44,959 nt of DNA from assembly GCA_023667695.1 (NCBI GenBank), contig JAMOZY010000001.1, positions 211,910 through 256,868 of the forward strand, in the 5' to 3' direction. A program made the translations under genes and the position numbers. The notes beneath the pieces were generated by a model that did not search any database, had not been told where the DNA came from, and saw only the letters and a list, made by a program, of their open reading frames with translations. This document shows positions 18,244 through 27,068 of the stretch, one piece after another. This stretch comes from Clostridium sp. (lineage in GTDB: Bacteria > Bacillota > Clostridia > Lachnospirales > Lachnospiraceae). Position 1 is the first letter of the stretch, and each line of letters opens with the position of its first letter.

Positions 18244-21200
18244 TGCCAAAGATTGCAAATATAAAAAAGGTGGTTGTGATTGGTTCCGGTCCGATTGTCA
18301 TCGGGCAGGCTGCAGAGTTTGACTATGCTGGTACCCAGGCATGCCGCTCTCTGCGGGAGGAGGGCATTTGTGTTGTTTTGATTAACTCCAATCCAGCAAC
18401 CATTATGACGGATAAAGATATTGCAGATAAGGTGTATATTGAGCCTTTGACACCGGAGATTGTAAAGAAGGTTATCCGGAAGGAAAAGCCGGATAGTGTG
18501 CTTCCTACCCTTGGCGGACAGGCGGCACTGAATATTGCAATGGAATTAGAGGAATCCGGTTTTTTACGGGAGCATAATGTCCGTCTGATAGGTACTTCTG
18601 CCAAGACCATTAAGAAAGCAGAGGACCGGGATGAATTCAAGAAGACCATGGAGAAGATTCATGAACCGTGCGCTCCTTCCCAGGTCGTGACAACGGTAAA
18701 GGATGGTCTGGAGTTTGTCAAGACCATCGGTTATCCGGCCGTTCTGCGCCCGGCGTATACCCTTGGCGGCTCCGGCGGCGGGATTGCAGAAAATGAACAG
18801 GAATTTATTGATATTCTGGAAAACGGCCTTCGGCTTTCCCGTGTGGGACAGGTTCTGGTAGAACGCTGTATTGCCGGCTGGAAGGAAATCGAATATGAGG
18901 TTATGCGGGATGCCAATGGCACCTGTATCACCATTTGTAATATGGAAAATATGGACCCGGTAGGCGTCCATACGGGTGACAGTATCGTTGTGGCGCCATC
19001 CCAGACACTGGCGGACAAGGAGCATCAGATGCTTCGAAGCGCAGCCCTGAATATTATCAGTGAGCTGGATATCAAGGGCGGCTGTAATGTACAGTTTGCC
19101 TTGAATCCGGATTCCTTTGAATACTGTGTCATTGAAGTCAATCCCCGGGTCAGCCGTTCCTCTGCCCTGGCCTCCAAGGCGACAGGATACCCGATTGCCA
19201 AGGTGGCGGCAAAGATTGCTTTAGGCTATAATCTGGATGAGATTAAGAATGCAGTAACCGGAAAGACCTATGCCAGCTTTGAGCCGACTCTGGATTATGT
19301 AGTGGTTAAGATTCCAAGGCTTCCATTTGATAAGTTTATTCAGGCAAAGCGTACCCTGACCACCCAGATGAAGGCTACCGGTGAGGTAATGAGCATCTGC
19401 ACCAACTTTGAAGGGGCATTAATGAAGGCCCTTCGTTCCTTAGAGCAGCATGTAGACAGTCTGATTTATCTGGATTATGCAGAACGTCCATTGGAGGAGA
19501 TTCATGAACGGCTGTATAAGGTAGACGACCGTCGTATTTTTGTGATTGCAGAGGCGATTCGCCGGGGGATTTCTCTTGGTGAAATCCATGCCATAACCAA
19601 GGTGGATATCTGGTTCTTAGATAAGCTTTCCAACCTGGTAGCAATGGAACGGACTCTGATGGAAGCGGATACCCTGACACCGGAGCTGATGGCAGAAGCA
19701 AAACGGATGGAATTTCCGGATAAGGTAATCGGACAGTTAACAGGAAAGACCGAGCAGGAGATTAAGAATCTGCGGTATGAAATGGGAATTCGTGCGGCTT
19801 ACAAGATTGTGGATACTTGTGCCGCAGAGTTTGAAGCGACCACCCCGTATTATTATTCCTGCTATGACGGTTGTAATGAAGTGGAAGAGAATCATAGAAA
19901 GAAGAAAATCATGGTACTTGGTTCCGGTCCAATCCGGATTGGTCAGGGAATTGAGTTTGATTACTGCTCCGTCCATTCTACCTGGGCCTTAAAGGAGCAG
20001 GGATATGAAACCATCATTGTCAATAACAATCCGGAAACTGTAAGTACGGATTTCGATATTGCAGATAAGCTGTATTTCGAACCCTTGACCCCGGAGGATG
20101 TGGAGTCAATCGTTCAGTTAGAGAAGCCGGATGGCGCCGTGGTTCAGTTTGGCGGTCAGACTGCGATTAAGCTGACCGATGCATTGCTGAAAATGGGTGT
20201 CAATATTCTGGGAACCAGTGCGGAAAATGTGGATGCGGCAGAGGACCGGGAATTGTTTGATGAGATTCTGGAGGAATGCTGTATACCAAGACCGGCAGGG
20301 CATACGGTATTTACCTGTGAAGAGGCGTTACATGCCGCCCATGCACTGGGGTATCCGGTTCTGGTCCGCCCTTCCTATGTATTGGGCGGCGCCGGCATGC
20401 AGATTGCCATTGCAGATAAGGATATTGTAGAGTTCATGGAGGTTATTAACCGGAATGTGCAGGAGCATCCGATTCTGGTGGATAAGTACCTGATGGGCAA
20501 GGAAGTAGAGGTGGATGCAGTCTGTGATGGGGAGGATATCGTAATACCGGGTATTATGGAGCATGTGGAGCGTGCCGGGATTCACTCCGGTGACAGTATT
20601 TCCGTATATCCGGCAGGCTTACCGGAGAAAATCAAGCGTGTAATTACGGAATATACGAGAAAGCTGGCAAAAAGCCTTCATGTGATTGGCTTGATTAATA
20701 TTCAGTTTATTGTGTACCAGGAGGAAGTATATGTGATTGAGGTCAATCCACGTTCCTCCCGTACGGTACCATACATCAGTAAGGTAACGGGCATTCCAAT
20801 CGTTGACCTTGCATCTAAGGTAATTACCGGAGCAAAGCTAAAGGATTTGGGCTATACACCGGGCTTGCAGCCGGAGTCCGAATATTATGCCATTAAGATG
20901 CCGGTATTCTCCTTTGAAAAGCTGCGGGGAGCGGAAATCAGTCTGGGACCGGAGATGAAGTCCACCGGGGAATGCCTGGGCATTTCCAAGGACTTTAATG
21001 AAGCTTTATATAAGGCATTCTTAGGCGCTGGAATACAGCTTCCAAAGCATAAGAAAATGATTCTGACTGTTAAGGATGCGGACAAGCTGGATGCCATTGA
21101 CATCGGAAGAAGGTTTGCGGCGCTGGGATATGAGATTCATTCCACCAAGAGTACGGCAAGGGTATTGAATGAAAATGGGGTAAAGGCACAGGTGATTAAT

Positions 21201-21455
21201 AAGGTAGAGGAGCCTTCGCCGAATCTGCTGGATTTGATTTTAAGTCATGAGATTGACCTGATTATTGATACACCGTCCCAGGGAGTTGAGCATAGCAAGG
21301 ATGGTTTTGTCATCCGCCGTCATGCCATTGAGACGGGAGTATACTGTCTGACCAGTCTGGATACTGCGAATGCATTGTTAACCAGCTTAGAGGCGGATAA
21401 TAAGGATTTGACGGTCATTGATATTGGAGAAATCAAGTCTGTGGAAGAAAAATAG
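18243..21455 (+). CDS. carB: Carbamoyl-phosphate synthase large subunit
   Basis: The 1070-residue synthetase makes carbamoyl phosphate from bicarbonate, ammonia and two ATP. It shows the internal duplication of the family: two ATP-grasp halves starting at VVVIGSGPIVIGQAAEFDYAG and IMVLGSGPIRIGQGIEFDYCS, each with PAVLRPAYTLGGSGGG- and PVLVRPSYVLGGAGMQ-type glycine loops, then the C-terminal MGS-like allosteric domain (about residues 935-1070). Full length with no breaks. It is the second gene of the carAB operon. Confidence 0.97.
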   Translation: MPKIANIKKVVVIGSGPIVIGQAAEFDYAGTQACRSLREEGICVVLINSNPATIMTDKDIADKVYIEPLTPEIVKKVIRKEKPDSVLPTLGGQAALNIAMELEESGFLREHNVRLIGTSAKTIKKAEDRDEFKKTMEKIHEPCAPSQVVTTVKDGLEFVKTIGYPAVLRPAYTLGGSGGGIAENEQEFIDILENGLRLSRVGQVLVERCIAGWKEIEYEVMRDANGTCITICNMENMDPVGVHTGDSIVVAPSQTLADKEHQMLRSAALNIISELDIKGGCNVQFALNPDSFEYCVIEVNPRVSRSSALASKATGYPIAKVAAKIALGYNLDEIKNAVTGKTYASFEPTLDYVVVKIPRLPFDKFIQAKRTLTTQMKATGEVMSICTNFEGALMKALRSLEQHVDSLIYLDYAERPLEEIHERLYKVDDRRIFVIAEAIRRGISLGEIHAITKVDIWFLDKLSNLVAMERTLMEADTLTPELMAEAKRMEFPDKVIGQLTGKTEQEIKNLRYEMGIRAAYKIVDTCAAEFEATTPYYYSCYDGCNEVEENHRKKKIMVLGSGPIRIGQGIEFDYCSVHSTWALKEQGYETIIVNNNPETVSTDFDIADKLYFEPLTPEDVESIVQLEKPDGAVVQFGGQTAIKLTDALLKMGVNILGTSAENVDAAEDRELFDEILEECCIPRPAGHTVFTCEEALHAAHALGYPVLVRPSYVLGGAGMQIAIADKDIVEFMEVINRNVQEHPILVDKYLMGKEVEVDAVCDGEDIVIPGIMEHVERAGIHSGDSISVYPAGLPEKIKRVITEYTRKLAKSLHVIGLINIQFIVYQEEVYVIEVNPRSSRTVPYISKVTGIPIVDLASKVITGAKLKDLGYTPGLQPESEYYAIKMPVFSFEKLRGAEISLGPEMKSTGECLGISKDFNEALYKAFLGAGIQLPKHKKMILTVKDADKLDAIDIGRRFAALGYEIHSTKSTARVLNENGVKAQVINKVEEPSPNLLDLILSHEIDLIIDTPSQGVEHSKDGFVIRRHAIETGVYCLTSLDTANALLTSLEADNKDLTVIDIGEIKSVEEK

Positions 21456-21510
21456 AAGATACGGATGAGGGGTGAGCAGTCAGCGGACTGGTAGAATGGA
21501 ATGGATTTTG

Positions 21511-21543
21511 ACTTGACTTCAAGTAGGCTTTATGTTGTAAACT
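21511..21543 (+). promoter_or_regulatory. MerR-type promoter (19-bp spacer) for the DUF362 gene
   Basis: TTGACT (21513-21518) and TAAACT (21538-21543) are 19 bp apart, the long spacing used by MerR-family activators. A 14-bp palindrome ACTTGA-CT-TCAAGT (21511-21524) covers the -35 box. The regulator gene is not in the window. Confidence 0.65.
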
Positions 21544-21594
21544 AGAAGTGTTCCTATATTAAAGTCGTAAAAATTATAAAGAGGAGGGTAATTT

Positions 21595-22461
21595 ATGCAA
21601 TCAAACGTGTATTTTTCGAGAACCATAACACCGGAACAGGTAGTAAAGCTTTATGAGCTTGTGGGAAAGCCTCTTTCAGGAAAGGCGGCCATCAAGCTGC
21701 ATTCCGGTGAAACAGGAAATCAGAATTTTTTACGGCCTGAGTTTTGGAAGCCGGTGATTGATCATGTAGGCGGTACGGTGGTTGAGTGTAATACAGCTTA
21801 TGACGGTACCCGGAATACAACGGAGAAGCATTGGAAAACCATGGAGGACCATGGCTGGAGCCGGTATTTTACGGTAGACCTGCTGGATGCAGAGGGACCG
21901 GATTTGGAGTTATCCATTCCAAAGGGAAAAAAGATACAGAAAAACTATGTAGGAAAGAATATTAAAAACTATGATTCCATGCTGGTATTGTCTCATTTCA
22001 AGGGGCATCCCATGGGTGGCTACGGAGGAGCCTTAAAGCAGCTGTCGATTGGAGTGGCTTCTTCCTATGGAAAGGCATATATTCATGGTGTGGGCAAGCC
22101 GGATGAATTCTGGACCTCTGACCATGATTCATTTCTGGAGTCTATGGCGGATGCTGCCGCTTCTGTAGTAGATTATTTTCATGGTGAAGTGGTCTATATC
22201 AATGTTATGAAGAATATGTCGGTGGATTGTGATTGCTGCGCGGTGGCAGAGGACCCATGTATGAAGGATATTGGTATTCTGGCTTCTTTGGACCCGGTTG
22301 CCATTGACCAGGCATGTCTGGATTTGGTTTATGGCGCAACGGAGGACCCGGGACAGGCACATATGCTGGAACGGATTGAGACCCGGAATGGGGTGCATAC
22401 CATTGAGGCGGCTGCGGAACTGGGAATTGGCAGCCGGACTTATGAATTGATTGAAGTGTAG
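21595..22461 (+). CDS. DUF362 domain protein
   Basis: A 288-residue protein with the DUF362 pattern: VKLHSGETGNQNFLRPEF near residues 35-52, VVECNTAYDGTRNTT, SHFKGHPMGGYGGALKQLSIG near 133-153 and CDCCAVAEDPCMKDIGILASLDPVAIDQA near 211-239. The last motif carries four clustered cysteines; related proteins in Clostridia have an extra 4Fe-4S ferredoxin domain that this one lacks. Function unknown, probably redox-linked. The gene has GAGGAGG ahead of its ATG and appears to be under a MerR-type promoter. Confidence 0.85.
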   Translation: MQSNVYFSRTITPEQVVKLYELVGKPLSGKAAIKLHSGETGNQNFLRPEFWKPVIDHVGGTVVECNTAYDGTRNTTEKHWKTMEDHGWSRYFTVDLLDAEGPDLELSIPKGKKIQKNYVGKNIKNYDSMLVLSHFKGHPMGGYGGALKQLSIGVASSYGKAYIHGVGKPDEFWTSDHDSFLESMADAAASVVDYFHGEVVYINVMKNMSVDCDCCAVAEDPCMKDIGILASLDPVAIDQACLDLVYGATEDPGQAHMLERIETRNGVHTIEAAAELGIGSRTYELIEV

Positions 22462-22490
22462 CACAGAGAGTTTTAGATGGAGGAAAAAGA

Positions 22491-23072
22491 ATGGAGAAGC
22501 AAAAGCAAACCAGCGTCCAGAAGCTGGCATTATCCGCGATGTTTCTTGCAATCGGTCTGGTTCTGCCCTTTTTGACCGGACAGCTTCAGCAGATTGGTAA
22601 TATGATGCTGCCGATGCATATACCGGTTTTATTATGCGGTCTGATTTGTGGCTGGCAATATGGCCTGGAAGTAGGGTTGATTCTTCCGGTCTTACGATAT
22701 TTTTTGTTTGGAATGCCGGTGCTGTGGCCCAATGGGCTTGCTATGGCATTTGAGCTTGCCACCTATGGGCTGGTGGTGGGATTGGTTTATCATCATTCCC
22801 GCTGGCAGTGCATCTTTTCTCTCTATCGGGCGATGCTGATTGCCATGCTGTCAGGAAGAATCGTCTGGGGAATTGTTGAAGTGCTGTTATTGGGAATCGG
22901 AGGTAAGAGCTTTACCTGGGCTGCATTTCTGGCAGGTGCTTTTCTGAATGCCATACCTGGTATTGTCATACAACTGACTCTGATTCCGGCAATTATGGTT
23001 GCTTTGAACCGGACCGGACTGGTTCCGTTCCGAAAGAAGGAAAAGGGAGCAGAAGTGCCGCTCGAGGGTTAG
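22491..23072 (+). CDS. ECF transporter S component
   Basis: The 193-residue protein has five to six hydrophobic segments and the S-component pattern: KLALSAMFLAIGLVLPF at the N-terminus, GNMMLPMHIPVLLCGLICG near 35-55, and LPVLRYFLFGMPV. S components capture a vitamin or metabolite and work with a shared EcfAAT energising module, not present here. The substrate cannot be read from sequence. The next gene, 5 nt downstream, encodes a uridine-kinase-like protein, so uptake followed by phosphorylation is a reasonable guess. GGAGG lies ahead of the ATG. Confidence 0.82.
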   Translation: MEKQKQTSVQKLALSAMFLAIGLVLPFLTGQLQQIGNMMLPMHIPVLLCGLICGWQYGLEVGLILPVLRYFLFGMPVLWPNGLAMAFELATYGLVVGLVYHHSRWQCIFSLYRAMLIAMLSGRIVWGIVEVLLLGIGGKSFTWAAFLAGAFLNAIPGIVIQLTLIPAIMVALNRTGLVPFRKKEKGAEVPLEG

Positions 23073-23077
23073 GGAAG

Positions 23078-23647
23078 ATGATGCAGCAGGTGGAACCGAT
23101 TTTATCAAAGATAAAGCAATTACAAAAGAATAAAACACCAATCCGAATTGGGATTGATGGCAGATGTGCCGCAGGCAAGACAACGCTTGCGGCATATTTG
23201 CAAGAAGAGCTTCGGTGCAGCGTGATACATATGGATGATTTTTTTCTGCGTCCGGAGCAGCGGACGCCGGAGCGGTATGCAGAGCCGGGCGGGAATATTG
23301 ATTATGAACGGTTTCGGACGGAAGTATTGAAACCACTGCTCCAGGGCAGGAGGCTTCAATATCGTCCCTTTGACTGTCATTCCCAGGGGTTTCGGGAGCC
23401 GGTTTGTCTGGAGCCGGAGGACATTGTAATCATAGAAGGAACCTATTCCTGTCACCCCTTCTTTCGGGAGGCGTATCAGCTTCGTATCTTTTTAACCCTG
23501 GAGCCGGAGGAACAGCTTCGCCGGATTCGGGAACGAAACGGAGCAAAGGCATTGATACAGTTTCGGGAACGGTGGATTCCCCTGGAGGAAGCGTATTTTG
23601 CTGGCTGTGAGGTTTTGGAGCATAGTGACTGGCAGCTTCGGACCTGA
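23078..23647 (+). CDS. Uridine kinase-like P-loop kinase
   Basis: The 189-residue protein has a Walker A at GIDGRCAAGKTTLA near residues 24-37, the substrate region VIHMDDFFLRPEQRT near 49-63 and a Walker B/lid part IVIIEGTYSCHP and LRRIRERNG. This is the uridine/pantothenate-kinase superfamily; it is shorter than Udk (about 210 residues) and the exact substrate is unclear. It is tightly linked to the ECF S-component gene upstream. Two adjacent ATG codons (23078, 23081) could each be the start; AGGG lies just ahead. Confidence 0.8.
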   Translation: MMQQVEPILSKIKQLQKNKTPIRIGIDGRCAAGKTTLAAYLQEELRCSVIHMDDFFLRPEQRTPERYAEPGGNIDYERFRTEVLKPLLQGRRLQYRPFDCHSQGFREPVCLEPEDIVIIEGTYSCHPFFREAYQLRIFLTLEPEEQLRRIRERNGAKALIQFRERWIPLEEAYFAGCEVLEHSDWQLRT

Positions 23648-23718
23648 GGGCGGCATGGCATCCGATTCCTTACGTTGGGAAAGCAGATATTACCGGGAGA
23701 GACGATGGAAAAAGGATT

Positions 23719-24645
23719 ATGTGGTATAACAATCTCAGTCATTATTTGAAGCAGGAATATGGCATGAAACTATATAAGCTGGCATTAGACGGCGGAAGAA
23801 CCTGCCCGAACCGGGATGGGACCTGTGGCACCGGAGGGTGTATTTTTTGCAGCGGGGAAGGCTCCGGCGATTTTGCAGCGGACCGGAACCGGACGGTTGC
23901 GGAACAGCTTGCCCAGGCAAAGGAGCGGATTCGGCCGAAGCTGCCGGAGGGACCTATAGGGTATATTGCTTATTTTCAGGCCTATACCAATACCTATGGC
24001 AGAGTCGAGGAGTTAGAGTCTATGTTTCGGCATGCCTTGGAGGATTCTGAGGTAAAGGTGCTGTCGATTGCAACGCGGCCGGATTGCCTTTCTAAGGAAA
24101 TTCTGGACATGCTGGCCCGGCTGCAGAAGGTAAAGCCGGTCTGGATTGAACTGGGCTTACAGACCATACATGAAAAAACGGCAGAATATATACGCCGGGG
24201 GTATTCCTTGCAGATATACGACCAGGCGGTAAGGAACCTGCGGCAGTATCATATAACCGTAATTACCCATGTGATTCTGGGACTGCCGGGGGAAACGGCG
24301 GAGGATATGCTGGCAACGGTAGAATATGTGGGACAGACCCGGACACAGGGAATAAAATTACAGCTTCTGCATGTGCTGCAGGGGACGGATTTGGAAACGG
24401 ACTATCGGGCAGGAAGGGTTTCTGTGATGACGCTGCCGGAATATATCGATATTCTGGAGCTGTGTATTCGTCATTTGCCAAAGGAGATGGTGATTCACCG
24501 GCTGACTGGAGATGGACCGAAACGGCTGCTGCTTGCTCCGGAATGGAGCGGAAATAAGCGGATGGTTCTGAATACCATCCGCCGGGAATTTGCGAAACGA
24601 AAGGTAGAACAGGGAAGCTGTTTTAACGGATTTCCTGACGATTGA
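23719..24645 (+). CDS. TIGR01212 family radical SAM protein (YtqA-like)
   Basis: The 308-residue protein has TCPNRDGTCGTGGCIFC (Cys29, 36, 41, 44), the long-spaced radical SAM cluster motif of the TIGR01212/YtqA family, followed by YFQAYTNTYGRVEELE, a SAM-binding ATRPDCL and WIELGLQTIHEKTAEYIRRGY. The reaction is not known to me; a role in tRNA or small-molecule modification is often assumed. Cys36 is an extra cysteine where related proteins often have Lys. Convergent with the amidohydrolase, 28 nt away, with no clear terminator between them. Confidence 0.85.
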   Translation: MWYNNLSHYLKQEYGMKLYKLALDGGRTCPNRDGTCGTGGCIFCSGEGSGDFAADRNRTVAEQLAQAKERIRPKLPEGPIGYIAYFQAYTNTYGRVEELESMFRHALEDSEVKVLSIATRPDCLSKEILDMLARLQKVKPVWIELGLQTIHEKTAEYIRRGYSLQIYDQAVRNLRQYHITVITHVILGLPGETAEDMLATVEYVGQTRTQGIKLQLLHVLQGTDLETDYRAGRVSVMTLPEYIDILELCIRHLPKEMVIHRLTGDGPKRLLLAPEWSGNKRMVLNTIRREFAKRKVEQGSCFNGFPDD

Positions 24646-24673
24646 CATTCGGTCGGGTATTCACCCTATGGAA

Positions 24674-25486
24674 TCATAGCTTTAATAAGGCTTTGGCATT
24701 CCCTCCCAGAATAGCGGCTTCCTCCTCCGGCGGCAGTCCAAGGGCTTTGAGTGCTGCGATATCCGCCTTTTGTCCGTTCCATGGAGAGTCCGTTGCAAAC
24801 AGGATACGGTCTGCCCCGTGGTTCTGAATGATGCGGAGCAGCTGTCCGGTTTCGATATGACCGAAGGTATAGGCAAGGTCAAAATATACATGGGTTCCAA
24901 CCAAAAGGGCTTCTACATCATCCCATTGGGCATAGCCTCCGGTATGCGCCAGGATGATTTTTGACTGCTCCGGATGGGCGGCATGGGCTTCTACATATTG
25001 AAGCATCTGAAGGGATTCCTCCGGCGGACAGTGGATTTCTTCCGGCAGTCCGATATCCATGCCGGCATGAAGGGTGACAATCAGTCCTAAGTCAACGGCA
25101 TAGGTAATCAGCCGCAGATAACGGGGGTCTGTTACGTGCACCTTCTGGTAATCCGGATGCAGCTTAATGCCGGGAAGCCCGTAGTCGCGAATTTGCTCCA
25201 GCTCCTTCCGGTAATCCGCGCTGTCCGGATGAATCCCGCCGAAGGAAATGATTCCCTCCCGCCCATTTATGGAAGCGGCATATTCATTAACCGTATGAAA
25301 CTGCGAGGGCTTTGTTACCACTGGCAGGATAACGGAATAATCTACGCCGGCTTCTTCCATAGAGGCCTTTAATCCCTTTAATAATCCATCGGATTGTGCC
25401 TTGATATGAGCAAAGGATTCTAATTTTTCCACGGTGGCGGAAGCAATCGCTTCCGGAAATACATGGGTATGAAAATCTATAATCAT
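24674..25486 (-). CDS. Amidohydrolase family protein (metal-dependent TIM barrel)
   Basis: The 270-residue product starts MIIDFHTHVFPEA with the HxH metal ligands, has GIKLHPDYQ, VTLHAGMDIG, IILAHTGGYAQWDD, and ends with FATDSPWNGQ supplying the Asp ligand. This is the amidohydrolase 2 (PF04909) pattern, which includes decarboxylases and hydrolases; the substrate is unknown. I took ATG at 25486 because the family begins at this HTH motif; the frame is open a further 54 codons upstream but that part is not family-like. AGAGG lies about 11 nt ahead. Confidence 0.85.
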   Translation of the reverse strand: MIIDFHTHVFPEAIASATVEKLESFAHIKAQSDGLLKGLKASMEEAGVDYSVILPVVTKPSQFHTVNEYAASINGREGIISFGGIHPDSADYRKELEQIRDYGLPGIKLHPDYQKVHVTDPRYLRLITYAVDLGLIVTLHAGMDIGLPEEIHCPPEESLQMLQYVEAHAAHPEQSKIILAHTGGYAQWDDVEALLVGTHVYFDLAYTFGHIETGQLLRIIQNHGADRILFATDSPWNGQKADIAALKALGLPPEEEAAILGGNAKALLKL

Positions 25487-25647
25487 AATATAAACAACCT
25501 CTTTTCCTTTTTGTCTGTTTTTATCTGCGTGGCAGCTATGCCTGTAGATAGAACTGCTACCATTATATGGAATTTTCTTCTTTTTATCAATATGCATAAC
25601 TATCTTTGTGCAAATTGTCAAATTGATGAAAATGGACAAAATAGGCA

Positions 25648-25676
25648 TTGGATTATATTGTGGAATATGCTATAAT
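25648..25676 (+). promoter_or_regulatory. Sigma-A promoter
   Basis: TTGGAT (25648-25653), 17-bp spacer, TATAAT (25671-25676), 37 nt ahead of the YbjQ-domain gene. Confidence 0.85.
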
Positions 25677-25713
25677 TTTATTCAGAAATTTAGCGATTAT
25701 GGGGAGGCAGACT

Positions 25714-26823
25714 ATGGAAAATATTATTTTAACATCCGGTACTGATATCCAGGGATATGAGATTACCGATTATTTAGGTCTGGTAAGTGGACAGACTGCA
25801 TTGGCAACCAAGTTCTTTCAGGAGTTTTCCGGTATTACGGAAATGGACATTAAGGAAAGTAAGGCATTGACCAAGAAGCTGTCCCAGGTACATCAGACTG
25901 CAGTGCAGATGTTGGAAGAAGAGGCACAGAAGAGAGGTGCGAATGCAGTTATTGGTATTACCCTTCGTTATAATGAATTAATGAGCAGCATTATGAATAA
26001 TACGATTGGTATCATTGCCACTGGTACGGCGGTACAGGTTCGTGAGAAGGAGAACCGCAAGTATGAAGGCGTTCATCAGAATCTGTTTGTGACCAATTAT
26101 TACACAAAGCTGTTGATTCGTCCGGTACAGGTCCGGATTCGTGCAGATAAGAATCTGACCCGGATTTCTCCGATTTTCATGAATTATCGGAATGAAGAAG
26201 TTCGTGCCATTCGGGCAGATGTGGAGCTGACGACCTATTATGATGAAAAGGTAGTGCTTCGGGATATGGACTTTACCTTTGAGAAAAACAACCTGATTCA
26301 GTTAGAGGCTGACTGGGTGGAATGTGACATTAAGGAACGGGAAGTTAAGATGATTAAGGATGCCAAGGTGGTATTACGGAAGTATGTTACCCCAAGAAAG
26401 GTAGTTACCTGCGAGGAGCTTCCAGTAAGCACAGAGCTTTCTTCCCGCCGTCTGGAAAGCCTGAAGAAGAAGCGTGGTATTGATGCAGTAGTGAAGTATC
26501 AGTCCAATGGTATGATTTGGACCTGTGTCTGTGGATGCATTAATAAGGTCAGCGATGCAGAGTGCGATGTCTGTGGAAGAAAGGAAGCAGAGATTAAGAA
26601 GGATTTGGGCTTCAATTACGAAGAGATGCTGGATAAGATGGCAGGCATGAGCAATGTAACGGAAATGAAGAATCTGGTTATTTCGGAATACATCAAGAAT
26701 ATTGATCCGGATTCCCGTATGGAGCTGTTACAGACACTGGAATCTGCATTGCAGTATGAAAAGACCCGCGGTGATATGAAGGAAGTTGTAATTGAGAAGG
26801 TTCAGAATATATTTGAATCATAG
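25714..26823 (+). CDS. YbjQ (heavy-metal-binding) domain protein with C-terminal zinc finger
   Basis: ATG 25714 has GGGGAGG ahead and gives 369 residues. Residues about 4-110 match the YbjQ/DUF74 fold (ILTSGTDIQGYEITDYLGLVSGQ ... RGANAVIGITLRYNEL ... GIIATGTAVQV). A middle beta-rich region of about 130 residues is not recognised. Residues 269-288 form W-x-C-x-C-x3-N-x6-C-x-x-C, close to a RanBP2-type zinc finger, followed by a helical tail. YbjQ proteins form pentamers of unknown role. The gene stands alone with its own promoter. Confidence 0.78.
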   Translation: MENIILTSGTDIQGYEITDYLGLVSGQTALATKFFQEFSGITEMDIKESKALTKKLSQVHQTAVQMLEEEAQKRGANAVIGITLRYNELMSSIMNNTIGIIATGTAVQVREKENRKYEGVHQNLFVTNYYTKLLIRPVQVRIRADKNLTRISPIFMNYRNEEVRAIRADVELTTYYDEKVVLRDMDFTFEKNNLIQLEADWVECDIKEREVKMIKDAKVVLRKYVTPRKVVTCEELPVSTELSSRRLESLKKKRGIDAVVKYQSNGMIWTCVCGCINKVSDAECDVCGRKEAEIKKDLGFNYEEMLDKMAGMSNVTEMKNLVISEYIKNIDPDSRMELLQTLESALQYEKTRGDMKEVVIEKVQNIFES

Positions 26824-26879
26824 GATGCCGGGGTTCCGGAATGGAAGGAACCGGTATTGCCAAAGGAAATAAGCAGGAA

Positions 26880-26925
26880 GAAAAGGGCGAGGGACGATTC
26901 AGTCATCGCCCCTTTCCTGTTTTTC
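26880..26925 (+). terminator. Probable terminator
   Basis: AAAAGGGCGA pairs with TCGCCCCTTT (one bulged C), followed after CCTG by a run of five T. Confidence 0.65.
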
Positions 26926-26980
26926 TGCGGTAATGAGCCAGACGGATGTGAAGCATCCTACGGCTTTGCTGCATAGCAGG
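26920..26980 (-). repeat. Dispersed palindromic element, degenerate copy E
   Basis: Read on the minus strand it has GGATG-loop-CATCC, then TCTGGCTCATTACCGC and an A run, closely matching CTTGGCTCGTTGCTCGC plus A run of the copy at 34459. The GCC/GGC stem is kept. It abuts the terminator T run and lies about 90 bp ahead of glpK. Confidence 0.45.
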
Positions 26981-27068
26981 CTTACTGTTCTGCAGCTTGC
27001 AGTGTGGTCTTTCATTTCCGTGGATAGAAACCGGGTATTGGATGAAGCAGATAAGAGGAGGTATAGGC

